Shown piece after piece: positions 1 through 10,173 of a DNA stretch of 64,000 bases; within the stretch, counting starts at the first letter, position 1; each line of letters begins with the position of its first letter. The position numbers and the translations under genes are program-made. The DNA is from Dioszegia crocea. Taxonomy: Eukaryota; Basidiomycota; Tremellomycetes; Tremellales; Bulleribasidiaceae. The DNA lies in contig BCKK01000002.1 in NCBI GenBank assembly GCA_001600615.1, positions 712,809 to 776,808 on the forward strand, given 5' to 3'. Under the pieces are notes generated by a model. It saw nothing but the letters and a program-made list of their open reading frames with translations. It was not told the origin of the DNA and did not search any database.

Positions 1-751
1 GCTCTCGTATGTCATCATTTCTTGGGGGAACATGTCGTTATAGTTGATCTGATTTCGTTCAAAGGCGCGTGCTTGATCAGCAATGTCCGACGGGCCAGAC
101 TTATCTTTCACTCGTGACAAGCTCTTGTGATCATAGCATGTGATCTTGATAAACGGGACAGTCTCATCACCTCGATAGCCCCATAGCGACTTGCGATTGA
201 GGATGATGCAGTTGGTGACGGATGGGATAGCTGAGGTGACCTGTGACTGAAGACTTAGCGTGGAGTTGTTGGAAAACGTACGTTGATCACATCCTTAAGC
301 GAGTCCAGGTCTTTGTTGAGGAAGCCCTGGGGCGCAGCAACATAGAAGTATGGTCGGAAACCATGTATATGTGCAAGGACCGAGTTGCCCTCCTGCGATA
401 CCCCGAAAAGGCGTAGCGTAGGCCCCAGGCCTGGTTCTACCGCCTCTTCTATTTCAATCTGCTGGAAAACTGACACTCAGCACGAAAGTGGTGTGCTAGC
501 GTGGATGTGACGTACTGATAGAATCCTTCTTGATGTCTAGGTCAGGGACTGACGGCCGTGGCCACGCTCTGTCGGTCTCAATGTGATCTAGACAGTCAGT
601 CACAGCCGTATCGTAAGATGATGGACATACCTCCTCCAGCATCCTCTTCCGCCTCGAGCTGCATGAGAAGATCTGTGAAGCTCTCCTGTTTTACCAGACC
701 ATTACTGCCATTGACCTGCAGTTTTCTCTTCTTGCTCATAGGTTCTGACAT
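1..751 (-). CDS. POL3: DNA polymerase delta catalytic subunit, N-terminal part (cut by window edge)
   Basis: This is the replicative DNA polymerase that makes most of the lagging strand. Only the N-terminus is here; the gene runs off the left edge. The start (749-751) gives MSEPMSKKRK, a basic nuclear-localisation-like stretch. Next comes an exon reading DLDIKKDSI, then FQQIEIEEAVEP, LRLFGVSQEGNSV and HIHGFRPYFYV. These are the hallmark residues of the B-family delta N-terminal domain. The last visible exon has KSLWGYRGDETVPFIKIT. At least three introns with GT...CTGACTGTCTAG-type ends are needed to keep the frame (for example one starting near 640). The exonuclease and polymerase domains lie outside, so intactness cannot be judged. 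It is divergent from the acyl-CoA dehydrogenase gene across about 330 bp. Confidence 0.93.
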
Positions 752-1080
752 GGTGGCTGTGGATAGGTGGGTGTAGATGAGCAAAAGATCCAGGTCGAGC
801 GCCTCCACCCTCGCCTCGACGCGTCCAAATCTACGCGCGCCTATTTGACACACAGATTCCGGTTTCACAATCCGGAATATGAATGTTTCAGCTTGGATCG
901 CACGCGCCTATCTTGCGGTTATGAAGACGGTGCATTAACCGGCCACTTTCAGTCCATGTTGACTTTTTATAATCATCTGGTGCACAACAAGGGTGTTCTT
1001 GCTTTACATTCCACTTTTACTCAGAGACATAGTCTAGCGCAAGACTCATCTCCTATCCACCAATTAAGAATCGTACGGCC
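752..1080. promoter_or_regulatory. shared promoter region between POL3 and acyl-CoA dehydrogenase
   Basis: These are 329 bases between two divergently oriented start codons. Open frames here are short and carry no recognisable protein. I see no strong TATA box. The region must hold both 5' UTRs and promoters. Confidence 0.5.
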
Positions 1081-2894
1081 ATGGCATCTCGAAGCTCCTC
1101 CATCCTCAGGTCCACTCGCTCGGCGGTGGCGAGTTCCCGATCGGCATGGTCTCGATCGTATGCCTCACCAGCTGGTTCAGCTGCTGGACGTGAGTTGGCA
1201 CTACCCCATGACTCAATGACCTGTACTGATGAATACAGCCGTTAGCTTCGGGCTAAGCGACGATCAGCGGGCGATTCAAGGTAAGAGGTACCGCGTGTGT
1301 GGCCCAAACACTCTTCACTGATGCCTCAGAGCTAGCGCAAAACTTCACCCGAGAGCACGTCACACCTAATGCAGCGGAGTATGACCGAACGATGGTGCGT
1401 CAAAACCAATCCACGAGCTGACATTAGGCATACCCTTGGCCCGTACTAAAAGAAGCTCACAGACTGGGTTTGATGAACACTCACGTTCCTGCGGAGGTAA
1501 GTCTCAAAAGGCGACACAGCTGATTTTAGTACGGTGGATCTGAACTTGGTCTCATGGAGTGCGCTTTGATTTCAGAGTCGGTAGCATATGGATGTACGGG
1601 TATCCAAACGGCCATGGAGGGTGAGTGCTGTCGGCTAAAGCAAGACATGCACTGGCTGATGAGATTAGCAAACGGACTAGCGGAAGCTCCACTAATTGTA
1701 GCTGCCTCGCATGAGACGAAGAAGAAGTACCTAGGGCGTATGACAGAAGAACCATTGATGGCTTCATACTGTGTGGTGAGTGCTTGGACTGGTCGGGCTT
1801 TGGTGCAGAGCTAAACGCTGATCGCCAGACCGAACCTGGAGCAGGATCCGATGTAGCGAACATCAAGACTAAGGCCGAGAAGAAGGGAGATAAGTGGGTA
1901 ATCAACGGTAGTAAGATGTGGTGAGTCATTTGTCATTGATGTAGTGGTCCGATAGCTGACTTTACAGGATGTAAGTTTTGAAAGATAGGACACAGCTAAA
2001 CTCAAGCACGAACTCCGGACATGCCAACTGGTTCTTCGTCCTAGCCGTCACCGATCCCTCAGCATCAGCTTCGAAGCGAATGACTGGGTTTGTGGTCGAT
2101 GCCGATTCTGAGGGTATCTCTTTGGGCAAAAAAGAGATCAACATGGGGCAGAGGGCCAGTGACACGCGGATGGTCTCGTTCCAGGACGTCGTTGTTCCCG
2201 CTGAGAATGTACTGGGATCACCCGGCGAGGGGTTTAAGAGTGAGTCTGACTGTCCGACGTCAGCTAACGTCAGTCGCCATGAAGGCTTTCGATATTACAC
2301 GTCCACTGGTAGCAGCGGCGGCGACGGGTCTAGCACAGCGAGCGCTGGAAGAAGCAGTCAAGTATGCCCAGGAGAGAAAGGTACGTCATCTCGATCGATC
2401 AGCGCTCATTGTCAGACTATGGGCCAGTCCATCATCAACCATCAGGGAGTGGCATTCATGCTGGCCGACATGGCGATCGCTGCTGAAGCTGCGAGGGCGC
2501 TGGTGTGGAAGTCGGCATGGGCGAAAGATGCAGGAGAGCGGAATAGTGAGTCTTGCTACCCGGCTTCAATGCTGATACGCAGCATTCTACGCGTCAATGG
2601 CCAAAGCATATGCTGGAAAGGCAGCCGTAGATAATGCCAACATGGCTGTTCAGGTTTATGGTGGTGCTGGCTACTCATCTGAGATGCCTGTCGAGAAGCT
2701 GTATCGGGATAGTAAAATCTTCGAGATCTGTGAGTCTTCGTTTGGGTTATGCCTCTGATCAAGACTGACTTTTACAGATGAGGGTATGCTCTTCTTTCTA
2801 CGATTGTATCGCCGGACAAAGCTGATGTTCAGGTACTGCACAGATTCAACGCTTGATTGTGTCACGACACCTCAGCACGCTATACCCCGCATGA
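1081..2894 (+). CDS. mitochondrial acyl-CoA dehydrogenase (medium-chain type)
   Basis: A FAD enzyme for the first step of fatty acid beta-oxidation, passing electrons to ETF in the mitochondrial matrix. The first exon ([20 protein letters not shown]...) is rich in Arg and Ser with no acids, as in a matrix-targeting peptide. Conserved blocks follow in order: [40 protein letters not shown] (the FAD/substrate signature), [58 protein letters not shown], and [16 protein letters not shown] at the end. The Glu of YEG is the usual catalytic base of the medium-chain type. About nine introns are needed; the last splits the YEG codon. Length is about 425 residues, usual for the family. Chain-length preference is inferred from similarity only. 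Confidence 0.92.
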
Positions 2895-3239
2895 TCCTAT
2901 ACGTTGTCACTCGTGGTTCCCCTGTGTACACATGCATTAGACTTCTGCCCCTGGCAAAAATCTAGTCTGGCACGACGCTTTTCGCCTCGGTAAAATGAGC
3001 TGTCTTCGTTTTGGATCCCCTGGAGCCCATGCCCATGTCACAACGCCTGGCTGCCGAAACCAGCATAGAGGCAATGACGTCATATCGTGTTTCGTCTTTT
3101 GTAGCGTACTCGACATTAATGCGATTGCTGGGCCAGCTAGAGCATGATAGACCGCCATATGCGTATCATAAACCGCCATATGCGTATCATAAGAGCGATA
3201 CGTACAGTACCTGCTCTCCGCATTCCAATCACAGCTATC
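2895..3239. promoter_or_regulatory. promoter region of the DHH gene with a duplicated 21-bp element
   Basis: These 345 bases carry no gene. They lie between the acyl-CoA dehydrogenase stop and the start of the DHH phosphoesterase. A perfect 21-bp tandem duplication sits 50-90 bases before the start codon and is listed separately. Confidence 0.5.
3151..3192. repeat. perfect tandem duplication of a 21-bp element
   Basis: The unit ACCGCCATATGCGTATCATA plus one A occurs twice back to back (3151-3171 and 3172-3192) with no mismatch. Each copy holds the palindrome CATATG and the near-palindrome ATATGCGTAT. It ends 48 bases before the DHH gene start, so it lies in the 5' UTR or core promoter. Confidence 0.9.
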
Positions 3240-5141
3240 ATGAGCTCTTCTCGACGTTATGCGGGCAGCTCGAGTCCGGAACCACCTGCCAAGCGCCGGA
3301 AACACTCTTCTCCTTCCGCCTCTCCGCTGGTCGATCTCGCCGACGCTGGAGATCGATTCGGGGATGAGTATGGCGTCAAGTGGGCAGATTGGCCAGCGCC
3401 TAGATCGGCCATGATGGCTGCTAGTGCATTCATTCGGGACATGTAAGACTGCGTCTAAGCTTGCAGACAGCGCCTGATGTTCGACAGCGTTGAGCACAAA
3501 CGATCCGTACTGCTGGTTCCTGACAAGGATGCGGATGGACTGTCTGGTGAGTCACATGGGGTATCTGGCTGACAGATCAGCCGGGACTCTGCTCTACCAA
3601 ACCCTTGTACATATGGGTCTACCGCCAGATCGGATATCGGTGCATCATCTGTCAAAGGGGACCAACGTACACGCGCCGAACGAAGCTGAGCGTATCGAAG
3701 CTTACAAGACGGATAAAGTCATCGTGCTTGATCAAGGTAGCAGGCCTGGAGGACCGATAGCTCGATCTATAGACGAGACGCCGAGAGTCTTGATCATAGA
3801 CCACCATCAGTGTTCCGAGGTGAGTACATCTTTGCGTTCTCGAACCGAAAGCCTGCTGACCCACAAGTGGCCAGAAGAGTCATTAGTGCTTACAGCTTGT
3901 AACACTCCACCTATTGCCACTGCTGCTCTTCTGACGTATTCGCTCGTTCGAGATTTACATCGCAAGATCAGACCAGAAGAAGGTTGGCGAGCACTTGTTG
4001 GGGTATTTGGGGGTGAGTCGTAGTCAAGCCAAGGTTAATCTCCGCTGATGAGCAGACCTTGGTCCGAGAGAAGCTGTTTGGGGGCAAGCACCGTGGCCTG
4101 CTGAGCTTGGAACACTGTTGAAGAGGTACCATATTTCAGTTCTAGCTCAGTTCACAGATTGAAGGAGCGTTAATGGGGCAGCGTCGGTTCCAAGAATGTC
4201 TCTGATGCCGTGGCAGCTGTCAATGCTCCAAGACGGACGGCAGATTACAATGGTAAGTCCAATGACAGTCAGTGCTGACCCTCAGTGCCCCGAGCATGGG
4301 ATGTGGGTCCTAATCTCCACCCAATACTAAAACGTAGATCATGCTTCGCGCGAAGGGGCCTGCAGATATCGCCAATCACGCATACCTCAAGCTGTGTAAG
4401 ATTGATGTCAAGGAAGAGACGGAAAAGTGGGCTCGTACAGGTGAGTCTGGGGCATTGGACCATGCTGAACCATTCAGCGCCAAAGTTCTCGCTGGACGGA
4501 CGAGTGGCAGTGATAACGATAGACTCAGCTTTCCAAAGTAAGCTTTCGTCTCGGTGGTCTGGTAAACAGCTGACATTCAGTACATCCTGTAATAGCAACT
4601 AGATGGGCGGGGAATCTAGGGAAGAAGAGCAAGAAGCTCATCATGGTCATGGTCAGTAATTTAGTTGATACTACTCCACACGAGGCTGATCGGGTCAGTG
4701 CGCGAATACGGGCTATAACCCCAACATCTCCAAGATATCATTCTCGTGTCGTATATCAGCGAGTCTGCGAAGTCTACCAGAAGACGAAAGACGTAAGTTA
4801 CCGCTTGGTCCCCGCTGATGATAGCAAATTTGATTGCTCTGCTGAAAGAGTATGGCGACAAAATCCCAGGTTTTCGTGAGCGAGTAGGAGAAGATTTTGC
4901 GCGTGGGCATAAAGAGGCGACTGGGGGGATTATACCAAAGGTACATTGGTCGGCATGTTAGACTATAGCTGGGCTGACGAGACAGGACGAGTTTCAGAAT
5001 CTGCTGGATGCCATTGGCGTACCCAATAAGGATCACCGCCCCGAGGCCTCGCCCGTTAAGGGTCGATCTCCAGCTAAGGCGCCAGTTGATAGTCGGTCTA
5101 TCAAGGATTTCTTTGCGGTCAAAGAGGGCGTCAAGAAGTAG
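3240..5141 (+). CDS. RecJ-like DHH/DHHA1 phosphoesterase with C-terminal PIP-box-like motif
   Basis: A member of the DHH superfamily, which includes the RecJ single-strand DNA exonuclease and oligonucleotide phosphodiesterases. Visible metal-binding motifs are PDKDADGLSAGTLL (motif I), VIVLDQGS (II), LIIDHHQ (III, the DHH itself) and VGVFGDLGPREAV (IV). A DHHA1-like segment with FARGHKEATGG lies near the C-terminus. The N-terminus (about 60 residues, including PPAKRRKH) is Ser/Pro-rich and looks like a nuclear localisation signal. The last residues read SRSIKDFFAVKEGVKK, resembling a PCNA-interacting peptide with Ser in place of the first Gln. Many short introns are needed (donors near 3443, 3546, 3820 and later). 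The start follows the 21-bp duplication. A nuclease acting on nuclear DNA is the natural inference, but the substrate is not shown by sequence. Confidence 0.85.
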
Positions 5142-5447
5142 TACCCATGGTTGTTGTAAGAGGCGATGAATTGACGCGACTGGACGCGACCATGGTAGAT
5201 CTTGCAGATCCCGATCGGTGCCAAAAATAGAGTTTGGTATCTTGCACTGGTTGTTCATCTTATCACGAGCTCTTTCCATAATGCTCAGCTGAGGGTCTCA
5301 GAGAACAGCGGCTGGCTGTTTCCTATCCGATTGAGCCTTCGACTCTCCATGACGCCTCCATCGAATCATCCAGAAGGTCCAGTCGGGTCTGGACATTCGA
5401 AACCCCTCCCCTCCTGACGGCGCTGCTCACGAACCCCTTCGTTTGGG
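5142..5447. promoter_or_regulatory. upstream region of the TOK channel gene
   Basis: These 306 bases hold no full gene. They contain a 22-codon upstream ORF (listed separately) that ends 30 bases before the channel start codon. Confidence 0.4.
5349..5417 (+). promoter_or_regulatory. possible upstream ORF in the TOK channel leader
   Basis: An ATG at 5349 opens 22 codons (MTPPSNHPEGPVGSGHSKPLPS) and stops with TGA at 5415-5417, 30 bases before the main start at 5448. If the transcript starts upstream of it, the uORF could lower channel translation. The transcription start is unknown. Confidence 0.4.
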
Positions 5448-8101
5448 ATGGCTGTCCCACTCCTGGCTGTCGCGCTATCCGAACTCAGCTCCAGCGCGTC
5501 AACCTCCTCTGCCGAGGACTTAAGGGAAGCTTCGAACGATCACGAGGAAGAAAGGGAGATACAAGAAGGAGTGGATGAGGATGAGGTGTTCAGGCACAAT
5601 ATCGCGCGAGAGTTGAAGGCGCTGCGACTTCCGAGGGGGAATTCGCGGGAGTTGCCCATAGAGGCGGAGGGTCAGCGGAGGTCCTCTCTGATTCGTTCGA
5701 GGGGCGCTGGCGATGCGGAAAATGAAGGAAGAGGTCCTCAAGGACGAGATCCGCATCAGTCCCGTGAGTCTGACGTTCAGCTTCTGGAAGATGCCATGGC
5801 TGACTTTTCAGGGTCATCCTTCCTTGGGCGTGCCAGCAACGAGTTGGCCGGATCACCATCTCGAGCCACATCTGCACCTCAACGTCCAGGCTCCCCTCAT
5901 ACTCCAGCCGCTCCGCCGCGAGGCCGTTGGCGGGCGATAGGCAGATACATGTTCGGCTCGAGGGAAGGCGCAGATGTCGGTCCACGACAGGGCTCTCCGG
6001 ACTACGTCTATCCCAAGTATCGGTCAGTCATGTATCTTCGGCATAAGTGACGCGCTGATGTATGCAGATGGACACCGATCTTCAGCGGGATTGTCGTCCC
6101 CTTCTCCATCCTACTCGAAATCCCCTCCCTCACCGAACCCTGGTATGTCCGCCAGGTCGATGGTGTCGCCATCGTCTACCAAGACAACCCAGTCCTCCTT
6201 GATGTAGGTCTAGCAATATCGCTGGCCTGCGGGGTCATCGCCAATCTCGCACTCATCACTCGATTTCTGGAACGCCGGGTGTTTTGGTCCACTATCCTCT
6301 GCATCATCATGCTATCCATCCACGACATCATCAACATCGTTGCCCTCATCATATTCGGTATAATTCACGGTGTCGATGACGGATACGACTACTCGGTGGC
6401 GTTCTGGATGTGCGTCTGCTCTACCACTGCCAGCTTCTTCACAAACATCACCTTGATCTACGACATCATTCGGACGAAGCAATTCCGACATTCCGGCTCG
6501 GGGCTCACGCATAAGCAGCGCAAGCTAGTCATCGTCGTCATGGTACTATTCGTATATGTCACTCTTGGGGCCTTGTGCTTCAACTACCTCATTCCCGATA
6601 TCACATTCCAAGACTCGCTATACTTTACCATCGCAACGGTCGAAACTATCGGGTTCGGCGATATATCGCCCAGTACTGGCGCGCGCATATTCCTCTTCTT
6701 CTACATGCCCATCGGTATCCTTAATCTTGCCCTGGCGGTCGGCACGGCCCGTGATATGATAGTCGAGTCGTGGTCGGCGGCATACAGGCGGCGGCGCCAT
6801 AAAGTTGTCCAGCGGCAGAGGGAGCGCAAGCAGCAGCGGGCAGAGGAGTCCGCTCGGTTAGCAGCGGCCGAAAGACAGCTGGACGATGTTGCAAGTCTTC
6901 CTCAGGTCGGCGGGTCAGACTCGAGCGGAGCGTCAGAAAGCAGGAGAAAGGACCGGAAGCCCTGGGGAGACCGAGCAATGGAACTCAAACCCTTGGTACA
7001 TTTGAAGAAAGCGGCCAAATCTGCGTTCACGGGCGCGGGCAAGGCGGAAAACTCCGAGACAACGAGATTGCAACATCGAGAGGCATTGGCGCAACTAAGC
7101 TCGGAGAATGAAGAGGGGTACAAAAGCTTTCAAGAGCGAATGAAGCATGAGGAGAAGAGGGAGTTGATCTGGAAAGTAAGTCTACTTCAATATAGGGGAC
7201 GCTAACGGATAGTTCGGATCGGCAGGAGGTCTTTTTATCGTCTTCTGGCTGGTCGGCGCTGGGATCTTTACTCGGACAGAGGATTCATTCAGCTTTTTTG
7301 ATGCGTTTTATTTCTGCTTTGTGACTTTCACCACCATCGGTACGTGTTGGCTAAAATACTGTATTATGGACCTCGCTGATATTCAGGTTATGGCGATGTG
7401 ACTGTCACGTCTCCCGCCGGACGAGCTGTGTGTGAGTACCGCTATGATGGCACCTCGCTAATTTCGCTGAGCAATCGTAGTTGTTATTTGGGCCATTTGT
7501 GGTGTCGGCATCGTCACCCTTCTCATCGCCGCCGTTGCTGAGGTCTACACAAACCGATATCACGCCGCTCTCCAACGACGAGACAAGAAGTTGCAAACCG
7601 GGCGGCCTGTAGGGGCCGTTGGATCAAGCGAAAAGCACCCACTCACGCGCGAGGAGGTGGATAGATTACCACACGAGGTGAGTTTTTGGAGACGCCGATC
7701 AGCTTTAATCTCCGGGCGATGGCTGATCTTGGAGATTCTTGATGTTTTGAAGAACTGGCAAGCCCATCTACGTCTAACCCGGATGATATGGACATTGAAT
7801 GGCGGCGTGCAGAATACCGAGGCGCAGATTCTGGTGGATGAGTTCCTGGCTGGGCGGGAGAATGGCCAGGATTCCGAAAGGGGGACGAGTCCCGAGGGCC
7901 GTTCAGAGCTCTTTTGGAGTAGTTGCGAGCGTAAGTAAATCAAAAGTGAGAAGTGAAGCTGACTCTGTAGAATCGACACAGCGACTGATTCATCTCGCCG
8001 AGCAGTCTATTGGCCTCACCGAAAATGCGCCTTCGGTGATATTGGGATCCGATCGTCCAAATCTCAGCACTCGTAATGTCTCCAGAAGAACAAGCTTCTA
8101 G
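5448..8101 (+). CDS. TOK1: outward-rectifier potassium channel, two-pore TOK type
   Basis: A plasma-membrane K+ channel of the fungal TOK family (eight membrane segments, two pore loops in one chain). The N-terminal 190 residues are charged and disordered. Hydrophobic segments start at FSGIVVPFSILL and include ISLACGVIANLALI, ILCIIMLSIHDIINIVALII and LVIVVMVLFVYVTL. Pore 1 reads TIATVETIGFGDIS and pore 2 FVTFTTIGYGDVT; both selectivity filters (GFGD, GYGD) are intact. A charged coil-rich cytosolic insert of about 150 residues separates the pores, longer than I would expect. Introns join exons at 6022/6068 and 7175/7213, and the GYGD codons are split by one intron. A 57-nt intron at 7678-7734 is a multiple of three without stops, so keeping it would add 19 residues. 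Total length is near 790 residues. Confidence 0.92.
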
Positions 8102-8484
8102 GTGCTTGGGTTATAAAGAGTTGCGTTGGAGGACCGACAAGTTGTAAAGTACTGCATGCATGACTGCAAACCCCAATATATACTCAGCCGCACTCTGAGC
8201 GACATGCCGTGATATTTTGGCGGGACCTGAAACTGGGCTGAAACGAGAGGCTGAAACGCCTCTTCCCCAGGAGGACCCGAACAGGCTGACGCTTAACCTT
8301 GTGCCGAATAGCTACCGGACAAAGGATCCCTTTGGATCTGAGAGGTTGTTGAAACCCTGAGGCTGTGTGTAGGTCTGTGTGTGTCGTCTTCAGAGCAGAG
8401 TTGTTTGGCCCTTTCATTCCCTCATCCACTCTTCTCACTTCTCGTCTCACTCAGACTTCTATCTCTAATCTCGATCGTCAACAG
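8102..8484. other. intergenic region, no gene seen
   Basis: These 383 bases lie between the TOK gene and the next start. An AATATATACT stretch near 8175 could be a TATA element, but it is about 300 bases from the start codon. The 90 bases before the start are pyrimidine-rich, as is common in leaders of highly expressed fungal genes. Confidence 0.4.
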
Positions 8485-9666
8485 TATGCGGCTCTCTGCT
8501 CTACTCTCCCTATGTTTCGCATCCGCGACTGTGTCCGCATACCTGAATCTCAATCCGGACCCAAACTCGCTCGCTACCAGGGCCCCAAGATGCTCCACGA
8601 ATGCAGACTGTATCCGGCAGAAACTTCCCCTGCTTGCGCCCCGAAGGAGGAGTCGGACCATCCATGCTCGTGATCCCATGGCTTCTGCCGCTCCGTGAGT
8701 ATATGCTACTTCTTCACTACGTCCACTCTGCTGACGGATCCTCCAGCATCACCGGCACGATCCATCTGTTCGACTCTGAAGGCACGTTCCAGGGCTATGT
8801 TGGGGCTACGCGAAACACTTTCGGGGAATACGGCTTGGTAAGTTACTATATCGTCTCTGACTGACTAGTGACCAGTCCACGACTGACCCTCTCGTCATTA
8901 GCCTGGAGAGTCGAACGGAGACTGGGCCACAGAACGCTTTGACTTCCAAAGCGATTTACGGGTGGTCACATATTGCAGGTAGTAAGTCCTTTTCCGCGGC
9001 TCAAGGTCGTCCGTACAAGTCGGCGAAGCTACTTTGTAAGTAAGGCGACACAGCTGATTGTTCAGTCACGGGTTTTGCAAGTCTGAGTGATAATCTCGGG
9101 CCTGGATCATTCAAGTGAGTCCTAAGATTTGGGAGATTTGTTCAATGACTCATCGATGTTGGCAAGAAGCTGACGACGCAAGTTATGCGTACCTGGGAGC
9201 TTCAGACAGCAGCAGTAAGTGATCGTCGATCAAATGGCATGGTCAATGTTAAACCGGTAGCGAGCCCAGGATCTCCTCCTCAATCGTTCGACAACAGCTT
9301 CACAGCCGCCACGGCCGTGGTGAAGAAGATCGAGACTGCCATTGTGAGTTCTCGGTAGAGCCAACTACTCCATGTTACGAGCTGATATTAGTTCACGTAC
9401 AGCTCTGCCACATCGAATATAGTTCCACAGTGGATAAATGATGATGGCTCTGCACCCGCGACATACCTCCTACTCTACAGGTCGGATAACGGTAAGTCTC
9501 CAGATCGAGTCATCATAAAGCTAGATCGCTGATACGGTAGTCCTGGTATTGACTGGTGATGTCGCTGCCTTCGAGGCCGTACTCGGCAACAACTTTGTAC
9601 TAGTTGTAAGTGACTTTGGCTGAGCGATCGCTGATGTCGACAGACTGCCAAATTCGTTACGGCCTA
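8485..9666 (+). CDS. secreted protein of an uncharacterised basidiomycete family
   Basis: The start gives MRLSALLSLCFASATVSAYL, a clear signal peptide. After it lie two cysteines (CSTNADC) and a basic run ending RRRSR that could be a Kex2-type processing site. The mature part, built from eight or nine small exons, reads ITGTIHLFDSEGTFQGYVG, then NTFGEYGL, FASLSDNLGPGSFNYAYLG, SPGSPPQSFDNSFTAATAV, IVPQWINDDGSAPATYLLLY and LVLTGDVAAFEAVLG, ending FVTA. It has few cysteines and looks like an all-beta fold. I recall similar uncharacterised secreted proteins in basidiomycetes, but no function. Length is about 245 residues. Every join keeps frame with CTGAC/CTGAT-type branch sites, which supports the model. 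Confidence 0.75.
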
Positions 9667-10173
9667 ATTTTGTCTGGTCAATGCCGACTCTTAGGACAAT
9701 TTTCTTGAAATCTCTTGTATCTTAGATATGGACAGTCTTTGGTAGAGAACATTTCAATGCCATGAGGCCAAAGTATCTGATAGCTACGATACTGTACAGC
9801 ACCAGCATGTCATCCTATCATATCGATTCTCGATTGTCGGCGGCAAAATGCAATAATTGATAAGAAGTGCCCCCCCGCATTCTTGCATGGGAGATAGTGA
9901 GGTACCGGATCAGATCTGATCGTACTTGTGATAAGATGCCTATTTGAGTAGATTGATTACCTCTCGGGGAATTCTTCCTCGGACGGGCGGGCTCAGTGAG
10001 AGGGGTGAAGATCTCCGGCTCAACTCGGCTCTCGGCTTTCATCGTAACCGGGCCAGCTACCTCTCTCGCCCGGCCGAAAATTGAGTCCAGAACAAGCGGA
10101 TGAGCAGGGATTGCGCACTTGATATAATATCATAGCTCCGGCTCGAGATGGGTCATCTATACATACAACCCAG
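9667..10173. other. intergenic region, no gene seen
   Basis: These 507 bases separate two plus-strand genes. A GATATAATATC stretch near 10121 is AT-rich and TATA-like, about 50 bases before the first in-frame ATG of the next ORF. Nothing else was recognised. Confidence 0.4.

Noticed and set aside
2937..3497. 186-codon minus-strand frame
   Set aside because: It overlaps the DHH gene start and translates the 21-bp duplication; no recognisable protein.
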